From the NCBI RefSeq assembly GCF_029869545.1, contig NZ_JARWQD010000342.1:1-64000 (forward strand): a stretch of DNA of 64,000 bases, in the 5' to 3' direction. Under the pieces are notes generated by a model. That model saw only the letters and a list, made by a program, of their open reading frames with translations, was not told the origin of the DNA and searched no databases. Shown here one piece after another: positions 25,968 to 35,802 of the stretch. A program made the translations under genes and the position numbers. Origin of the DNA: Nocardia wallacei. Its GTDB lineage: Bacteria; Actinomycetota; Actinomycetes; Mycobacteriales; Mycobacteriaceae. Every line of letters begins with the position of its first letter. Positions within the stretch are counted from its first letter, which is position 1.

Positions 25968-27404
25968 TCATGGGCTGGGGAGGATCGGGGGGACGTAGTC
26001 GAAGGTCATGCCCAGTAGCCAGACCAACAGGAGGACCACCGGGAGGTGGAGCAGGAACTGGAGGAATGTGAAGCCGACGAGGTCGCGGGCGCGCAGGCGC
26101 AGGACCGCGAGCAGCGGCAGCATGAAGAACGGGTTGATGAGGTTCGGCAGGGCCTCGGCCACGTTGTAGATCTGGACCGTCCAGCCGAGATTCATCTGCA
26201 CGTCGGTGGCTGCCTGCATCACGTACGGCGCCTCCACCAGCCACTTACCGCCGCCGGAGGGGACGAAGATGCCCAGCACGACGGTGTAGAGGGCGATGAC
26301 GACGGCGAAGGCGCCACCCCCGCCGATACTGGTGAAGAACTCCGCCAGATGCTCGGAAACGGTATGTCCGCCACGGCCTTTCGCCTTGGTGAGGATCGCC
26401 GCCATCGCCGCGTACAGCGGGAACTGGACGAGAATGCCCGCCGTCGCGGGCACCGCGAGCGATACCGCCTGCAGGAACCTGCGCGGCGTTCCGTGCAGCA
26501 CCAGGCCCAGCACGAGGAAGACGAGCAGATACCCGTTCAGATTGCTGGCGACCGTCAGCACCGGTTTGGCGGCGAGCTGAGATATCAACCAGCCCAACGT
26601 CATCAGGCCCGCCAGCAGCGGCAGGACCCGGCTGTACTCGAGCCACTCCCCCGGCCGAGACCGCGGCGCCACCTCCGCGGGCCGGTCGTCCAGATCGACG
26701 TCCAGGTCCCGGGCGGTCGTGACCGCCGCGTCCCGGGGCGCCGAGAAATGGGCGATCACGACGGTGAGCGCCATGATGATCGCGCACATGAGCAGCGACT
26801 GCCAGGTGAAGATCGTGGTCCCGAAGTCGAGCACGCCGGTGATCCGCAGCAGCGCCGCGGGCAGCGAGGCGGCCGTGGCCTGCAGCTGCGCCGCCGAGGA
26901 CGAAATCCCCAGCGCCCACACCGCACCCAGCCCCATGAACGCCGCGGCGCCGAGCGCGCGATAGTCCACCCGCAGATCGGTCCGCCGCGCGATCGCCCGG
27001 GCCAGCAACCCGCCGAACACCAGGCTGAGCCCCCAGTTCAGGAACGAGATCGACATCGCCAGGAACGCAACGAAACTCACCGCGCCGCGCGCGCCACGCG
27101 GCACGGCGGCCAGCCGGTCGATCAACCGGGCGACGGGCGGCGAGGTCGCGATGACGTAGCCGGTGAGCACCACCATCGCCATCTGCAGCGTGAACGCGGT
27201 CAGATCCCAGAAGCCGTCGCCGAATACGGTCACGACCGTGCGCGGCGAGGATCCGTTGGCCAGCGCGGCGACCGCCACGAGCACGACACCCGCCAGCGCG
27301 ACGACATAGGCGTCGGGAAACCACTTCTCCGTCCACCGCGCGAGCGACTGCGCGACCCGCGCCAGGCCCGTCTCGGAGCTGCCCTGTTCGATCATGGACG
27401 TCAT
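25968..27404 (-). CDS. atoE: Short-chain fatty acid transporter, AtoE type
   Basis: A 478-residue membrane permease of the AtoE family (short-chain fatty acid uptake, TIGR00366-type). About 12 hydrophobic segments are seen, with the characteristic SFLNWGLSLVFG and FVPSGGGKWLVEAPYVM motifs. ATG 27404 (MTSMIEQG) is chosen as GAGG is correctly placed upstream; a Met five codons earlier (27419) is less likely. A perfect 14-bp palindrome lies 40 nt upstream of the start, so it is probably under a dedicated regulator. The gene reads toward ligA, which converges on it. Confidence 0.88.
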   Translation of the reverse strand: MTSMIEQGSSETGLARVAQSLARWTEKWFPDAYVVALAGVVLVAVAALANGSSPRTVVTVFGDGFWDLTAFTLQMAMVVLTGYVIATSPPVARLIDRLAAVPRGARGAVSFVAFLAMSISFLNWGLSLVFGGLLARAIARRTDLRVDYRALGAAAFMGLGAVWALGISSSAAQLQATAASLPAALLRITGVLDFGTTIFTWQSLLMCAIIMALTVVIAHFSAPRDAAVTTARDLDVDLDDRPAEVAPRSRPGEWLEYSRVLPLLAGLMTLGWLISQLAAKPVLTVASNLNGYLLVFLVLGLVLHGTPRRFLQAVSLAVPATAGILVQFPLYAAMAAILTKAKGRGGHTVSEHLAEFFTSIGGGGAFAVVIALYTVVLGIFVPSGGGKWLVEAPYVMQAATDVQMNLGWTVQIYNVAEALPNLINPFFMLPLLAVLRLRARDLVGFTFLQFLLHLPVVLLLVWLLGMTFDYVPPILPSP

Positions 27405-27443
27405 GCAGTTGTTCCTCATCCCTCATGCATCGGCGTGACGCTA

Positions 27444-27457
27444 TGTGACGCGTCACA
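27444..27457. promoter_or_regulatory. 14-bp palindromic operator upstream of atoE
   Basis: TGTGACGCGTCACA is a perfect 14-bp palindrome 40 nt before the AtoE start. The size and position fit an operator for a dimeric regulator (GntR/FadR- or CRP-like TGTGA half-sites). No candidate regulator gene is adjacent. Confidence 0.55.
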
Positions 27458-27556
27458 CATGCCTGATCGGTGAGAGTAGAGGTCCCCTGCGCGCCGGGCA
27501 ATGCCGAAGTATGCAGGTCCGGTCTGCAACTACGCAGAAACCTTCGGTGCCCGCGA

Positions 27557-28954
27557 CTACCAGCGGCCGCGGTGATCCGGCACCAGGAACAGCAGCGGCA
27601 GGATGAGAATCAGCAGCGCGGCGAAGGCCAGGAGGAGGTCGGCGTGGACCGCGCCGGGATCCTGGCTGCGCGCCAGGATCGCGGTGGTGACGGAGATGGC
27701 GATGATCGCGCCGCTCTGCCGGAACATGCCGCGCAGACCGGCGATCGACGCCGCCTGGTCCGGCGCCAGCTGCAGGCTCGCGTTGTTCGTCGCGGGCACC
27801 GTCATGCCCATGCCGATGCCGGTGATACCCGCCGCGATCGACAGCCACAGGTACGGCGAGATATTCCCCGGCGCGGTGTACATCGCCGCGAAACCCGCTG
27901 CGGTCACGGAGAATCCGATGAGCATCGGCCACCGATGGCCGATGCGGCGCATGGAGAACACCGCGAGCGCGGCCACGCAGACCGAACCGACCGCGCGGGC
28001 CGTCAGCAGGGTTCCGGCCTCCAGGGAGGTGATGGCGAAGCGTTCCTCGGCATAGAGCGGGACCAGCGCGCCGACACCGATCGCGGCGGCGCCGAAACAC
28101 AGATTGATCAGGTTCATGACGCCGAAGCCGCGCCCCCGCATCAGCCGGATCGGAATGAACGGCCGCTCATGGTGTTTCGCGTGCCGCACGAACAGCACCG
28201 CCGCGACCAGCGCGACCGCCTCGCACGCGAGGAAGACCGGGTCGTAGACCGCCACCTCCCCGCTGCCGAGATAGGTGATGCCGAGCATGCTCGCGAGCAC
28301 CATCGCGCCGAGCAGGGCCACGCCGCGCACGTCGACACGCCCGGCCGGTCGCGGAGTGTCGGCCGGTATGAACGCCACCGCGAGGGCTGTCAACGCGATC
28401 CCGATGGGCACATTGACCAGGAAGATCCCGCGCCAAGACCAGAACGTCACGAAGACTCCGCCGAACACCGGCCCGATGATGCCGCCGAGCGGCAGGATAC
28501 TGGTGAACATGCCGATCGCGCGGTCGCGCCCCGGCCCGAAATGGTCGGCCACGATCCCCGTCGCCGACGGCATGAAGGCGCCACCGCCGATGGCCTGTAT
28601 CGCGCGCAGCACCACCAGCACGGCGATATTCCCGGCGAATCCACAGGCCAGCGAGGCCGCGGTGAAAAGCATTGCCGCACCGACGAATACCTTCTTGCGG
28701 CCGAACTGGTCGCTGATGCGCCCGGCCACCGGCATGGTCAGCACCTGCCCGAGCGCGTAGATGGTGATCGTCCAGCCCGCCCAGTTCACCCGGGCGCCCA
28801 GCTCGTGCTGGATGGCGGGCAGCGCGGTGGCCACGATGCTCGCATCGACCGACGCCATCAGCAGGGCCATCGAGACGATGCCGAAGACCAGCCCGCGCCG
28901 GGGAAAGGGTCGCGCGATCGCAGTGTCCGGACTGCTGATCTCGATCGACGCCAC
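27557..28954 (-). CDS. MFS drug transporter (DHA2 family, 14 TMS)
   Basis: A 465-residue export permease of the EmrB/QacA (DHA2) group, with about 14 membrane helices. It has MASVDASIVATALPAI at the first helix and GRISDQFGRKK in the loop between helices 2 and 3 (MFS motif A). LGGIIGPVFGG is motif C. GTG 28954 is preferred: a TTGATT-17-TATATT promoter on this strand predicts transcription starting only about one base earlier, so the message would be leaderless. A TTG at 28990 would place the start inside the promoter. It is divergent from a MarR gene and probably regulated by it. Confidence 0.87.
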   Translation of the reverse strand: MASIEISSPDTAIARPFPRRGLVFGIVSMALLMASVDASIVATALPAIQHELGARVNWAGWTITIYALGQVLTMPVAGRISDQFGRKKVFVGAAMLFTAASLACGFAGNIAVLVVLRAIQAIGGGAFMPSATGIVADHFGPGRDRAIGMFTSILPLGGIIGPVFGGVFVTFWSWRGIFLVNVPIGIALTALAVAFIPADTPRPAGRVDVRGVALLGAMVLASMLGITYLGSGEVAVYDPVFLACEAVALVAAVLFVRHAKHHERPFIPIRLMRGRGFGVMNLINLCFGAAAIGVGALVPLYAEERFAITSLEAGTLLTARAVGSVCVAALAVFSMRRIGHRWPMLIGFSVTAAGFAAMYTAPGNISPYLWLSIAAGITGIGMGMTVPATNNASLQLAPDQAASIAGLRGMFRQSGAIIAISVTTAILARSQDPGAVHADLLLAFAALLILILPLLFLVPDHRGRW

Positions 28955-28961
28955 GCCCTCC

Positions 28962-28990
28962 AATATAATTGCCTGCTGGCAAGCAATCAA
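28962..28990 (-). promoter_or_regulatory. MFS promoter with MarR-type palindrome in the spacer
   Basis: On the reverse strand, TTGATT (28990-28985) and TATATT (28967-28962) are 17 bp apart, a near-ideal SigA promoter. The imperfect palindrome ATTGCCTGCTGGCAAGCAAT (28968-28987, 8 of 10 pairs matching) sits in the spacer, so a bound MarR would exclude RNA polymerase. A forward TATAAT at 28964-28969 overlaps and may serve the MarR gene. Confidence 0.65.
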
Positions 28991-29076
28991 CCGTGAGCGG
29001 CGGATCCCTCGCGGGCGGGCGCGGACCGATACGTCACAATTGCCGGAACACGCACGAGCAGACAGAGGTGGGAGCA

Positions 29077-29517
29077 GTGGACGCCGAGGACGTGACGCGC
29101 CTGCGGGCAGTGATCTTCCGGCTGGCCAGGCAGCTCAACGCGACCGCCACCGGGGAGGGCCTCACCCCCACCCAGGCGTCCGTGCTCGGTTTGATCGCCT
29201 TCCGCGGCCCGCTCGGCCTGGCCGAGCTGGCCGAGCTGGAGGGGCTCAACCCGACCATGGTGTCGCGGGTGGTCCGCAAGCTGGACGACGACGGCCTGAT
29301 CCGCAGGCTGCCTGACCCGTCGGATATGCGCGCCGCCCGCGTCGAGATCACCCCCGACGGCACCCGGGTCAACGAACGCGTCCGCACGCTGCGCACGCGG
29401 GCGGTCTCCGAATGCGTCGCCCGCCTGCCCGGCCCCACCGCCGAGAACCTGTTGCGGGCCCTGCCCGCGATGGAGGCACTCGCCGAGGAACTCAAGGCCG
29501 CCCGCACCCACAGCTAG
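29077..29517 (+). CDS. MarR family transcriptional regulator
   Basis: A 146-residue winged-helix regulator. The family signature is clear: LTPTQASVLGLIAFRGPLGLAELA, then NPTMVSRVVRKLDDDGLIRR and the wing segment DPSDMRAARVEITPDG. GTG 29077 is chosen with GGGAG just upstream. It is divergent from the MFS gene at 27557 across a gap containing the palindrome at 28968-28987. A second MFS gene converges on its 3' end with a 6-nt gap. Confidence 0.9.
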   Translation: MDAEDVTRLRAVIFRLARQLNATATGEGLTPTQASVLGLIAFRGPLGLAELAELEGLNPTMVSRVVRKLDDDGLIRRLPDPSDMRAARVEITPDGTRVNERVRTLRTRAVSECVARLPGPTAENLLRALPAMEALAEELKAARTHS

Positions 29518-29523
29518 CGGTGG

Positions 29524-31083
29524 CTACGACCGGTCCGATCGGTGAAAGGCCGCGTCGCACACGACGAACGCGGCGGCGGCCAGGATGGAGAGCGCCGAGA
29601 CCAGCAAGGCCACGTCGAGGCCGTGGTGGAATGCCGCCTTTCCGGTGTTCAGAACCTCCGACACCTTCGACAGATATTTGAGATACGGGCCGATATCCAC
29701 GCCCTCCGGTATGCGGCCGCGCTCGACGGCCTCGACGGCGTTGGGCTGCAACGCCGTCGGCAGACCCAGCTCGGTCATGCGCGCCTTCAGATCCGAGGTG
29801 AGGAATGCGTGCACCAGCGCCCCGAGCACGGCCACCCCCACCGCCGCACCGACCTGCCGCATCGTATTGGTCACCGCCGCGGCCATACCGGAGTGCTCCG
29901 CCGGGACCCCGGACAGTACGGCCGATGTCAACGGCACCACGGCGACACCGAAACCCAACCCCGCCACCGCCATCGCGGCCGCGAGCGGCACATCGTGCAG
30001 CGGCCCGGCCAGCGCCTGACGGGTCAGCAGAATTCCCCCGGCACCGATCACGCACCCGATGATCATCGGCAGGCGCGCGCCGCGCCGCCCCACCCAGAAT
30101 CCGGCGGCCAGCGATCCCACCACCATCGCGACGGCCAGCGGCGCGAAGATCGCGGCCGTGCGCGTACCCGAATACGATTGCATCACTTGCAGATACAGCG
30201 CGGTGAAGAAGAAGATCGAGAAGATTCCGAAGTAGACGGCGAAGGCGACCACCAGCGCGCCGCGCACGATCGGCACGCGCAGATAACGGAAATCGAGCAT
30301 GGGCGCGCGAGCCCGCCTTTCGACGGCGACCAGCGCCGCGCACGCGATACCGCCGAGCGCGAAGGTCGCGACGACCGAGGGCGCCGTGTAGCCGCGCTCC
30401 TCACCGGAGATCACGGCATAGATCACCGACCCGAGAAAGACTGCGCCGAGCACGATTCCGAGACGATCGATCGGGCCCGCCGGTGGGTCGGCGCTCTCGG
30501 GCACCGACCACAGCGCCGCCACGAGTGCCACCGCGCCGATCAGCAGGTTGAACCAGAAGATCGAGCGCCAGCCGTACGCGTGAACCAGCGCCCCGCCCAC
30601 GACCGGCCCGGCCGCCAGCGCCAGGCCGGACACCGCGGCCCACACGCCCACGGCCCTGGCGCGGGCCCGTTCGCCCGGGTAGATCTGCCGCACTATCGAC
30701 AGGGTCCCCGGTTCCGACGCGGCCGCGCCCAGACCCATGACCGCCCGCCCGGCGATGAGCATCGACACACTGCCCGCGGTCGCCGCGAGCACCGATCCGG
30801 CACAGAAGATCACCAGCCCCGCGATCATCACCCGCTTGCGGCCCCACCGGTCGCCGAGCGAACCGCCCGCCAGCATGAGACCGGCGAAGACCACGGTGTA
30901 GGCATTGACCACCCACTGCAGCGCCGCCACGTCGGTGCCGAGTTCGCTTCGGATATCGCCGAGCGCCACGCTGACCACCGTGGTGTCGAGAAACGTGACG
31001 AACAGGACGGCGGTGACGACCGCCAGGGCGATGCCCGGCCGCGCGGCGGCGCTCGGTGCGTTCTGCGGCGACTCCACCGGCAC
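29524..31083 (-). CDS. MFS transporter (DHA2 family)
   Basis: A 519-residue drug/solute exporter with about 14 membrane helices. Motif DTTVVSVALGDI is in helix 1 and GGSLGDRWGRKR is motif A in the loop after helix 2. LAAGPVVGGALV is motif C. It is the second DHA2 exporter within 4 kb, and the closest exporter to the biosynthetic operon downstream. It may export the product of that operon, but it reads away from it and belongs to a separate unit. Its start is 320 nt from the SRPBCC gene across an AT-richer region. Confidence 0.85.
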   Translation of the reverse strand: MPVESPQNAPSAAARPGIALAVVTAVLFVTFLDTTVVSVALGDIRSELGTDVAALQWVVNAYTVVFAGLMLAGGSLGDRWGRKRVMIAGLVIFCAGSVLAATAGSVSMLIAGRAVMGLGAAASEPGTLSIVRQIYPGERARARAVGVWAAVSGLALAAGPVVGGALVHAYGWRSIFWFNLLIGAVALVAALWSVPESADPPAGPIDRLGIVLGAVFLGSVIYAVISGEERGYTAPSVVATFALGGIACAALVAVERRARAPMLDFRYLRVPIVRGALVVAFAVYFGIFSIFFFTALYLQVMQSYSGTRTAAIFAPLAVAMVVGSLAAGFWVGRRGARLPMIIGCVIGAGGILLTRQALAGPLHDVPLAAAMAVAGLGFGVAVVPLTSAVLSGVPAEHSGMAAAVTNTMRQVGAAVGVAVLGALVHAFLTSDLKARMTELGLPTALQPNAVEAVERGRIPEGVDIGPYLKYLSKVSEVLNTGKAAFHHGLDVALLVSALSILAAAAFVVCDAAFHRSDRS

Positions 31084-31403
31084 AGGCTACTGAGCGAGCG
31101 GCGCGGGACGCGGCGCGACGGCCCGCCGCGAGCGATTATCGTTGTCCGGGAATTCGCATTGCGCATGTATGTGCGATTGTTCTTGCATTCGGAATTTCAT
31201 CCGCGGAATATCGGGCGATCGATTCATCCGGCAAGGTTCGATGTGCAATAGACGGCCGTCTCCGGATATGCTGTCGCGCACACAGTTTCCCGGCCGAACT
31301 GCCTGTTTCACCGGTTTACACGCACTCTTTGTTCCCGACCGCGGACCGGTCCGGCCCGGCCGAGCAAGCGCGCAGATCTGGAAATTACTGGGAGGCAAAG
31401 GTA
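31084..31403. other. AT-richer intergenic region before the SRPBCC gene
   Basis: This 320-nt gap lies between the divergent MFS and SRPBCC genes and is visibly lower in GC than its surroundings, especially 31130-31270. An imperfect dyad, ATTGCGCATGTATGTGCGAT (14 of 20 positions matching), sits at about 31157-31176. GGGAGG precedes the SRPBCC start. It is a plausible regulatory boundary before the biosynthetic block, but I cannot assign a promoter. Confidence 0.45.
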
Positions 31404-31859
31404 GTGACGCAGGTGCGGAGCAGCGTTTCCCGTCTCGTGAATGCACCGCGAGCCGAGGTCTGGACCGCGGTGTCGGATCCGGACCGGATGTCCGAATGGA
31501 TTGCGACACACGACCACTGGATCGGGCGCACGCCCCGGTCCCTGGAGGCCGGGGCCAAGATCCGGGCCCAGGTGACCATGTTCAGCATGGTCGACACGAT
31601 GGTCATGACCGTCGCCGACTGCCGCGCCCCGAAAACCCTGCAACTGACCGGAGTCGGCATCGCCGGGACCCACCTGACCTACACGCTGACCCTCAGCAGC
31701 GAGGACGCCGCCGAGTCGCTGGTGACCCTGGAGACCTGCCTCGGCGGGGCGGCCCTGCGCCATGCGGACGCGTCGGTCATCGAGCACGCGACCATCACGG
31801 AGGCCGAGCGCAGCCTGCGTCGGCTCGCCGAAACGTTCGGTGCCGCCGCCCGCCGCTGA
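31404..31859 (+). CDS. SRPBCC family protein, Rv0910-like
   Basis: A 151-residue soluble protein of the START/Bet v 1-like SRPBCC fold, with a single hydrophobic pocket for a small ligand. The pattern VNAPRAEVWTAVSDPDRMSEW, then HWIGRTP, then LTGVGIAGTH, resembles the Rv0910 family, which in M. tuberculosis was reported as a toxin of a toxin-antitoxin pair. No antitoxin-like gene is adjacent here, so this role is not supported. GTG 31404 has GGGAGG eight bases upstream. It could be a cyclase or hydrolase of the neighbouring cluster; the FHA ORF overlaps its 3' end from the other strand. Confidence 0.75.
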   Translation: MTQVRSSVSRLVNAPRAEVWTAVSDPDRMSEWIATHDHWIGRTPRSLEAGAKIRAQVTMFSMVDTMVMTVADCRAPKTLQLTGVGIAGTHLTYTLTLSSEDAAESLVTLETCLGGAALRHADASVIEHATITEAERSLRRLAETFGAAARR

Positions 31860-32287
31860 GCGGATTCTGCCGCGATGAGCAGGTGTTCGCGACGGCCGGA
31901 GCCACGCACGAACAGCGGCGTGTAGCCGGGTGCCAGGGGGAACGGGTCTTCGCCGGTGAACAGCATGCGCGAGCCGGGCAGCCGGACCGGCAGGCGCCCG
32001 ACGGTGCCGACCCACCATTGCTCGCGGTGGCAGATCAGCAGGCCGTGGCAGCGGCTGACCTTGCGGTCGTCGCCGCCGAGGCAGACGTCGACGTCGGGTT
32101 TGTTGCGGCCGAACCGGATTCGCCGTCCCTCGACCGGCGCGGCGGTCAGACCGCCGGTGAGCGCGAGCGCCCAGAGCGTGCCGGGCGCCGCGGCGAACCG
32201 GTCGGAAACACCTTGAACCACAACCTGATCCGCGCCCTCATGGACAGCACCACCCTGGTGCCGCCGGACCTGCGGCTGCTCGATCAT
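31679..32287 (-). CDS. FHA-domain protein, C-terminus uncertain
   Basis: The 202-residue frame contains a recognisable FHA (phosphothreonine-binding) domain at about 50-135: RIRFGRNK, DDRKVSRCHG (the SxxH core), then GRLPVRLPG and LFVRGSGRREHLL. The normal FHA protein would continue with its own C-terminal sequence, but here the final 60 residues lie opposite the SRPBCC gene and do not look like protein. The gene may therefore be truncated, or its real stop may be near 31870. The start is 32287 or GTG 32221. It is divergent from the biosynthetic operon, whose first gene starts 125 nt away, and could be a regulator, but this is speculative. Confidence 0.55.
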   Translation of the reverse strand: MIEQPQVRRHQGGAVHEGADQVVVQGVSDRFAAAPGTLWALALTGGLTAAPVEGRRIRFGRNKPDVDVCLGGDDRKVSRCHGLLICHREQWWVGTVGRLPVRLPGSRMLFTGEDPFPLAPGYTPLFVRGSGRREHLLIAAESAQRRAAAPNVSASRRRLRSASVMVACSMTDASAWRRAAPPRQVSRVTSDSAASSLLRVSV

Positions 32288-32412
32288 CCCGGCGAGTGAT
32301 CGCGCCCGCCGGGAAAACCAGGGGCTTGCCGGGCCTCACCGGCCGTGTTGTTGTGATCTGCGGAGACGAGGGCGGTCGGCTGCTCACCGCGGGAGAACGG
32401 CGAGAGGTGTTG

Positions 32413-32697
32413 GTGTCTGTGGACTACGTGGAGCCGGTGGCGAGGCCGCGCACGGCGTTGACCGAGGAGTTGCGGGCGTACTTCGGCTCGATCGCCGCCG
32501 CCGAGTTGTCCGGCGACGACGACATTTTCGCGCTGGGGCTGGTCAACTCGCTGCGGGCGCTGGAGATCGTCGTCCACGTGGAGCGGACGTACGGGATCTC
32601 GGTCGAGGTCGAGGATCTCGATCTCGACAACTTCCGCACCGCGGCCCGCGCTGCCGCGTTCGTCGAACGCAAGCAGTCCGGGAACGGGCAGCCGTGA
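32413..32697 (+). CDS. Discrete acyl carrier protein (FkbJ-like)
   Basis: A 94-residue acyl carrier protein. The 4'-phosphopantetheine attachment serine is in DIFALGLVNSLRALE (Ser46), with the usual four-helix spacing around it. In the FkbH-I-J-K pathway this carrier holds glyceryl and then hydroxymalonyl thioesters. It is the first gene of the long operon, and its stop overlaps the start of the dehydrogenase gene by 4 nt. I chose GTG 32413, six bases after GAGAGG; GTG 32419 is also possible. Confidence 0.85.
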   Translation: MSVDYVEPVARPRTALTEELRAYFGSIAAAELSGDDDIFALGLVNSLRALEIVVHVERTYGISVEVEDLDLDNFRTAARAAAFVERKQSGNGQP

Positions 32698-33791
32698 TCG
32701 ATGTCGAGAAGGTGGTGGCGGCCGCGAAATCGGATGCGGCGCACTGGGATCGCGCGGGACTGCCCGATGAGGTGATCACCCTCGCCGCCCGGGCCGGGCT
32801 GCTCGGCGCCGACCGGCCCGCGCAGCTCGGCGGGGCGGGCCTGGCTGCGCGGGAACTCGGCGAGCTGGCCGCGACGCTCGGCGAACACTGCACGAACCTG
32901 CGGTCGCTGGTCACGGTGCACGGCATGGTCGCCGCCGCCGTGGACCGGTGGGGAACGGCAGGCCAGCGCCAGGAGTGGCTGCCCCGCCTCACCTCCGGTG
33001 ACGCGATCGCGGCTCTGGCCGCCACGGAGGCCGGGGCCGGGACCGAACTATCCGCTGTGGCAACGGCTTTCGAGGCCGACGGCACGGACCGCAGGGTGTC
33101 GGGCGAGAAACTGTGGGTCACGTTCGGTCAGGTCGCCGACGTATTCCTGGTGCTCGGCGGATCGGAGGGCGGGCTGGGTGCCGCGCTGGTCGAGCGTGAC
33201 AGTCCCGGCGTATCCGTGGAGCCGGTCGAGGGGCAGCTCGGTCTCCGTGGCGCCCGGCTCGCGCATATCCGGTTCGACCGCGTGCGCGTACCCGCCGCGC
33301 AGCTCGTCGCGCCGCCGGGATTCGGACTGTCCCATGTCGTCGGCACGGCCCTCGATCACGGCCGATACACCGTCGCGTGGGGCTGCGTCGGGCTCGCGCG
33401 GGCATGCCTGGCCGACGCGGCCGCGCACGCCGCCACCCGTGCCCAGGGCGGTATCGCACTCGCCGAGCAGCAGCTGATTCGCGCGACGCTCGGCCGCTGC
33501 TGGGTGGATATCCAAGGCGCGCAGGGGCTCTGCGAGCACGCGGCCGAACAGCGGAGCGACGGATCGCCCGGGTCGATCGTCGCGACCATCGCCGCCAAGT
33601 ACGCGGCGGCCGGTGCCGCGGCGACGGTGAGCGAACGGGCGGTGCAGGTGCTCGGCGCGGCGGGCTGCGGGCCGGACGCCCGCGCCGGGCGCTTCTATCG
33701 CGATGCCAAGGTCATGCAGATCATCGAGGGAGCGCAGGAGGTCGCCGAGGTGACGATCGGAGAACACGTGCTGCGAGGTGCGCGATGCTGA
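32694..33791 (+). CDS. Acyl-CoA dehydrogenase-family protein (FkbI-like)
   Basis: A 365-residue flavoprotein of the acyl-CoA dehydrogenase fold, of the shorter type used on ACP-bound substrates. The middle domain has ALAATEAGAGTE (FAD/substrate loop) and the C-terminal domain ends with QIIEGAQEVAEV, in which the Glu matches the family catalytic base. In FK520 and ansamitocin pathways the homologue oxidises an acyl-ACP bearing a C2 alcohol toward hydroxymalonyl-ACP. It overlaps the ACP gene by 4 nt and is 7 nt into the KAS III-like gene, so these are coupled. Confidence 0.85.
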   Translation: MIDVEKVVAAAKSDAAHWDRAGLPDEVITLAARAGLLGADRPAQLGGAGLAARELGELAATLGEHCTNLRSLVTVHGMVAAAVDRWGTAGQRQEWLPRLTSGDAIAALAATEAGAGTELSAVATAFEADGTDRRVSGEKLWVTFGQVADVFLVLGGSEGGLGAALVERDSPGVSVEPVEGQLGLRGARLAHIRFDRVRVPAAQLVAPPGFGLSHVVGTALDHGRYTVAWGCVGLARACLADAAAHAATRAQGGIALAEQQLIRATLGRCWVDIQGAQGLCEHAAEQRSDGSPGSIVATIAAKYAAAGAAATVSERAVQVLGAAGCGPDARAGRFYRDAKVMQIIEGAQEVAEVTIGEHVLRGARC

Positions 33792-34776
33792 ACGATCCAC
33801 CGCGCGAACAGGTCCGGATCGGCCCGGTCGCGACATGGTTCCCCGAGGCCGCCGCGCGCGTGGCGACGCTGGCGGAGCTGCACGATCTGCCGCCGAACCG
33901 CCGCGACCACGCGCTGGCCCTGGGCATAGACACGGTGCGGACCGCGGACGGGCTGACCGAGGTGGACCTGGCCGCCGAGGCCGCGCGGTCGGCACTGGCC
34001 GCGGCCGATCTCGACGCCGCCGATGTCGATGCCCTGCTGCTGGTGACGGGGCGCGCCCCCGAATACCTCCTCGCCTCGGAAACCACACGGCTGCAACACC
34101 GTCTCGGCGCCACGCGCGCCTTCACCGCGGGCGTCGGCGATCTCGGATGCGTCTCGATCTCCGCCGCGCTGACCCTCGCCGCGGCGCTGCTGCGCGGGGA
34201 CGCCCGGTGCCGCACCGTACTCGTCGCCGTCGCGGCAAAGACACCGACGCGCCGCCGCTATCGGCCGCCCATGACACTGCTCGGCGACGGCGCCGCCGCA
34301 TTCCTCGTCACCGGCTCCGGCGGGCGCTGGGAGTTCGTCGACCACATCCTGCGCAGCGACGGCAGATACGCGGATCTGTTCCGGATCGACTATCGAGACA
34401 TCCCCGCGGCCGACTGGACCGAGGACTGCGCCGACGAATCCACCTACTCCTTCCGGCTCGCGGTGGAGAGCAAGAAGCGGTTCGAGGCGATCATTCCGGA
34501 GTTGCTGCAACGCAACGGGATCCGGATCGGCGACACCGGTCCGATCCTCATGCAGAACCTGTCGTCCGGTGCGTTCGCCTTCTGGGAGGAGGCGCTCGAG
34601 GTCCCGATCGACAAGGGCTGCCGGGAGAATCTCGCGGCCTACGGTCACCTGGGCTCGATGGACATGCTGGTCAATCTGGAGTCCGCCGCGGCCACGCGGA
34701 TGCCGGGCGAGTACGCGCTGCTGCTGAACAGCAGCCCGGTGGCGGCGTGGAGCGCCGGCCTGATGCGGAGGGTGTG

Positions 34777-34777
<1 letters not shown>
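33785..34777 (+). CDS. KAS III-like condensing enzyme with altered triad
   Basis: A 330-residue thiolase-fold enzyme of the FabH-like class. The nucleophile is Cys122 (GDLGCVSIS). In KAS III the other two catalytic positions are the His of HQANxR and the Asn of GNTSAAS. Here they read LMQNLSS and YGHLGSMDM, so His and Asn appear to have exchanged roles or lost. GDGAAAFLV, typical of the fold, is present. It might perform decarboxylative condensation, or a CerJ-like acyl transfer, on the hydroxymalonyl-ACP. It sits between FkbI and FkbH genes, an unusual position. Start ATG 33785 overlaps the preceding gene by 7 nt. Confidence 0.8.

Positions 34778-35798
<1,021 letters not shown>

Positions 35799-35802
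<4 letters not shown>

Noticed and set aside
31404..31859. Toxin-antitoxin system with the Rv0910-like protein
   Set aside because: No antitoxin-sized gene is adjacent on the same strand; only the fold resemblance supports it.
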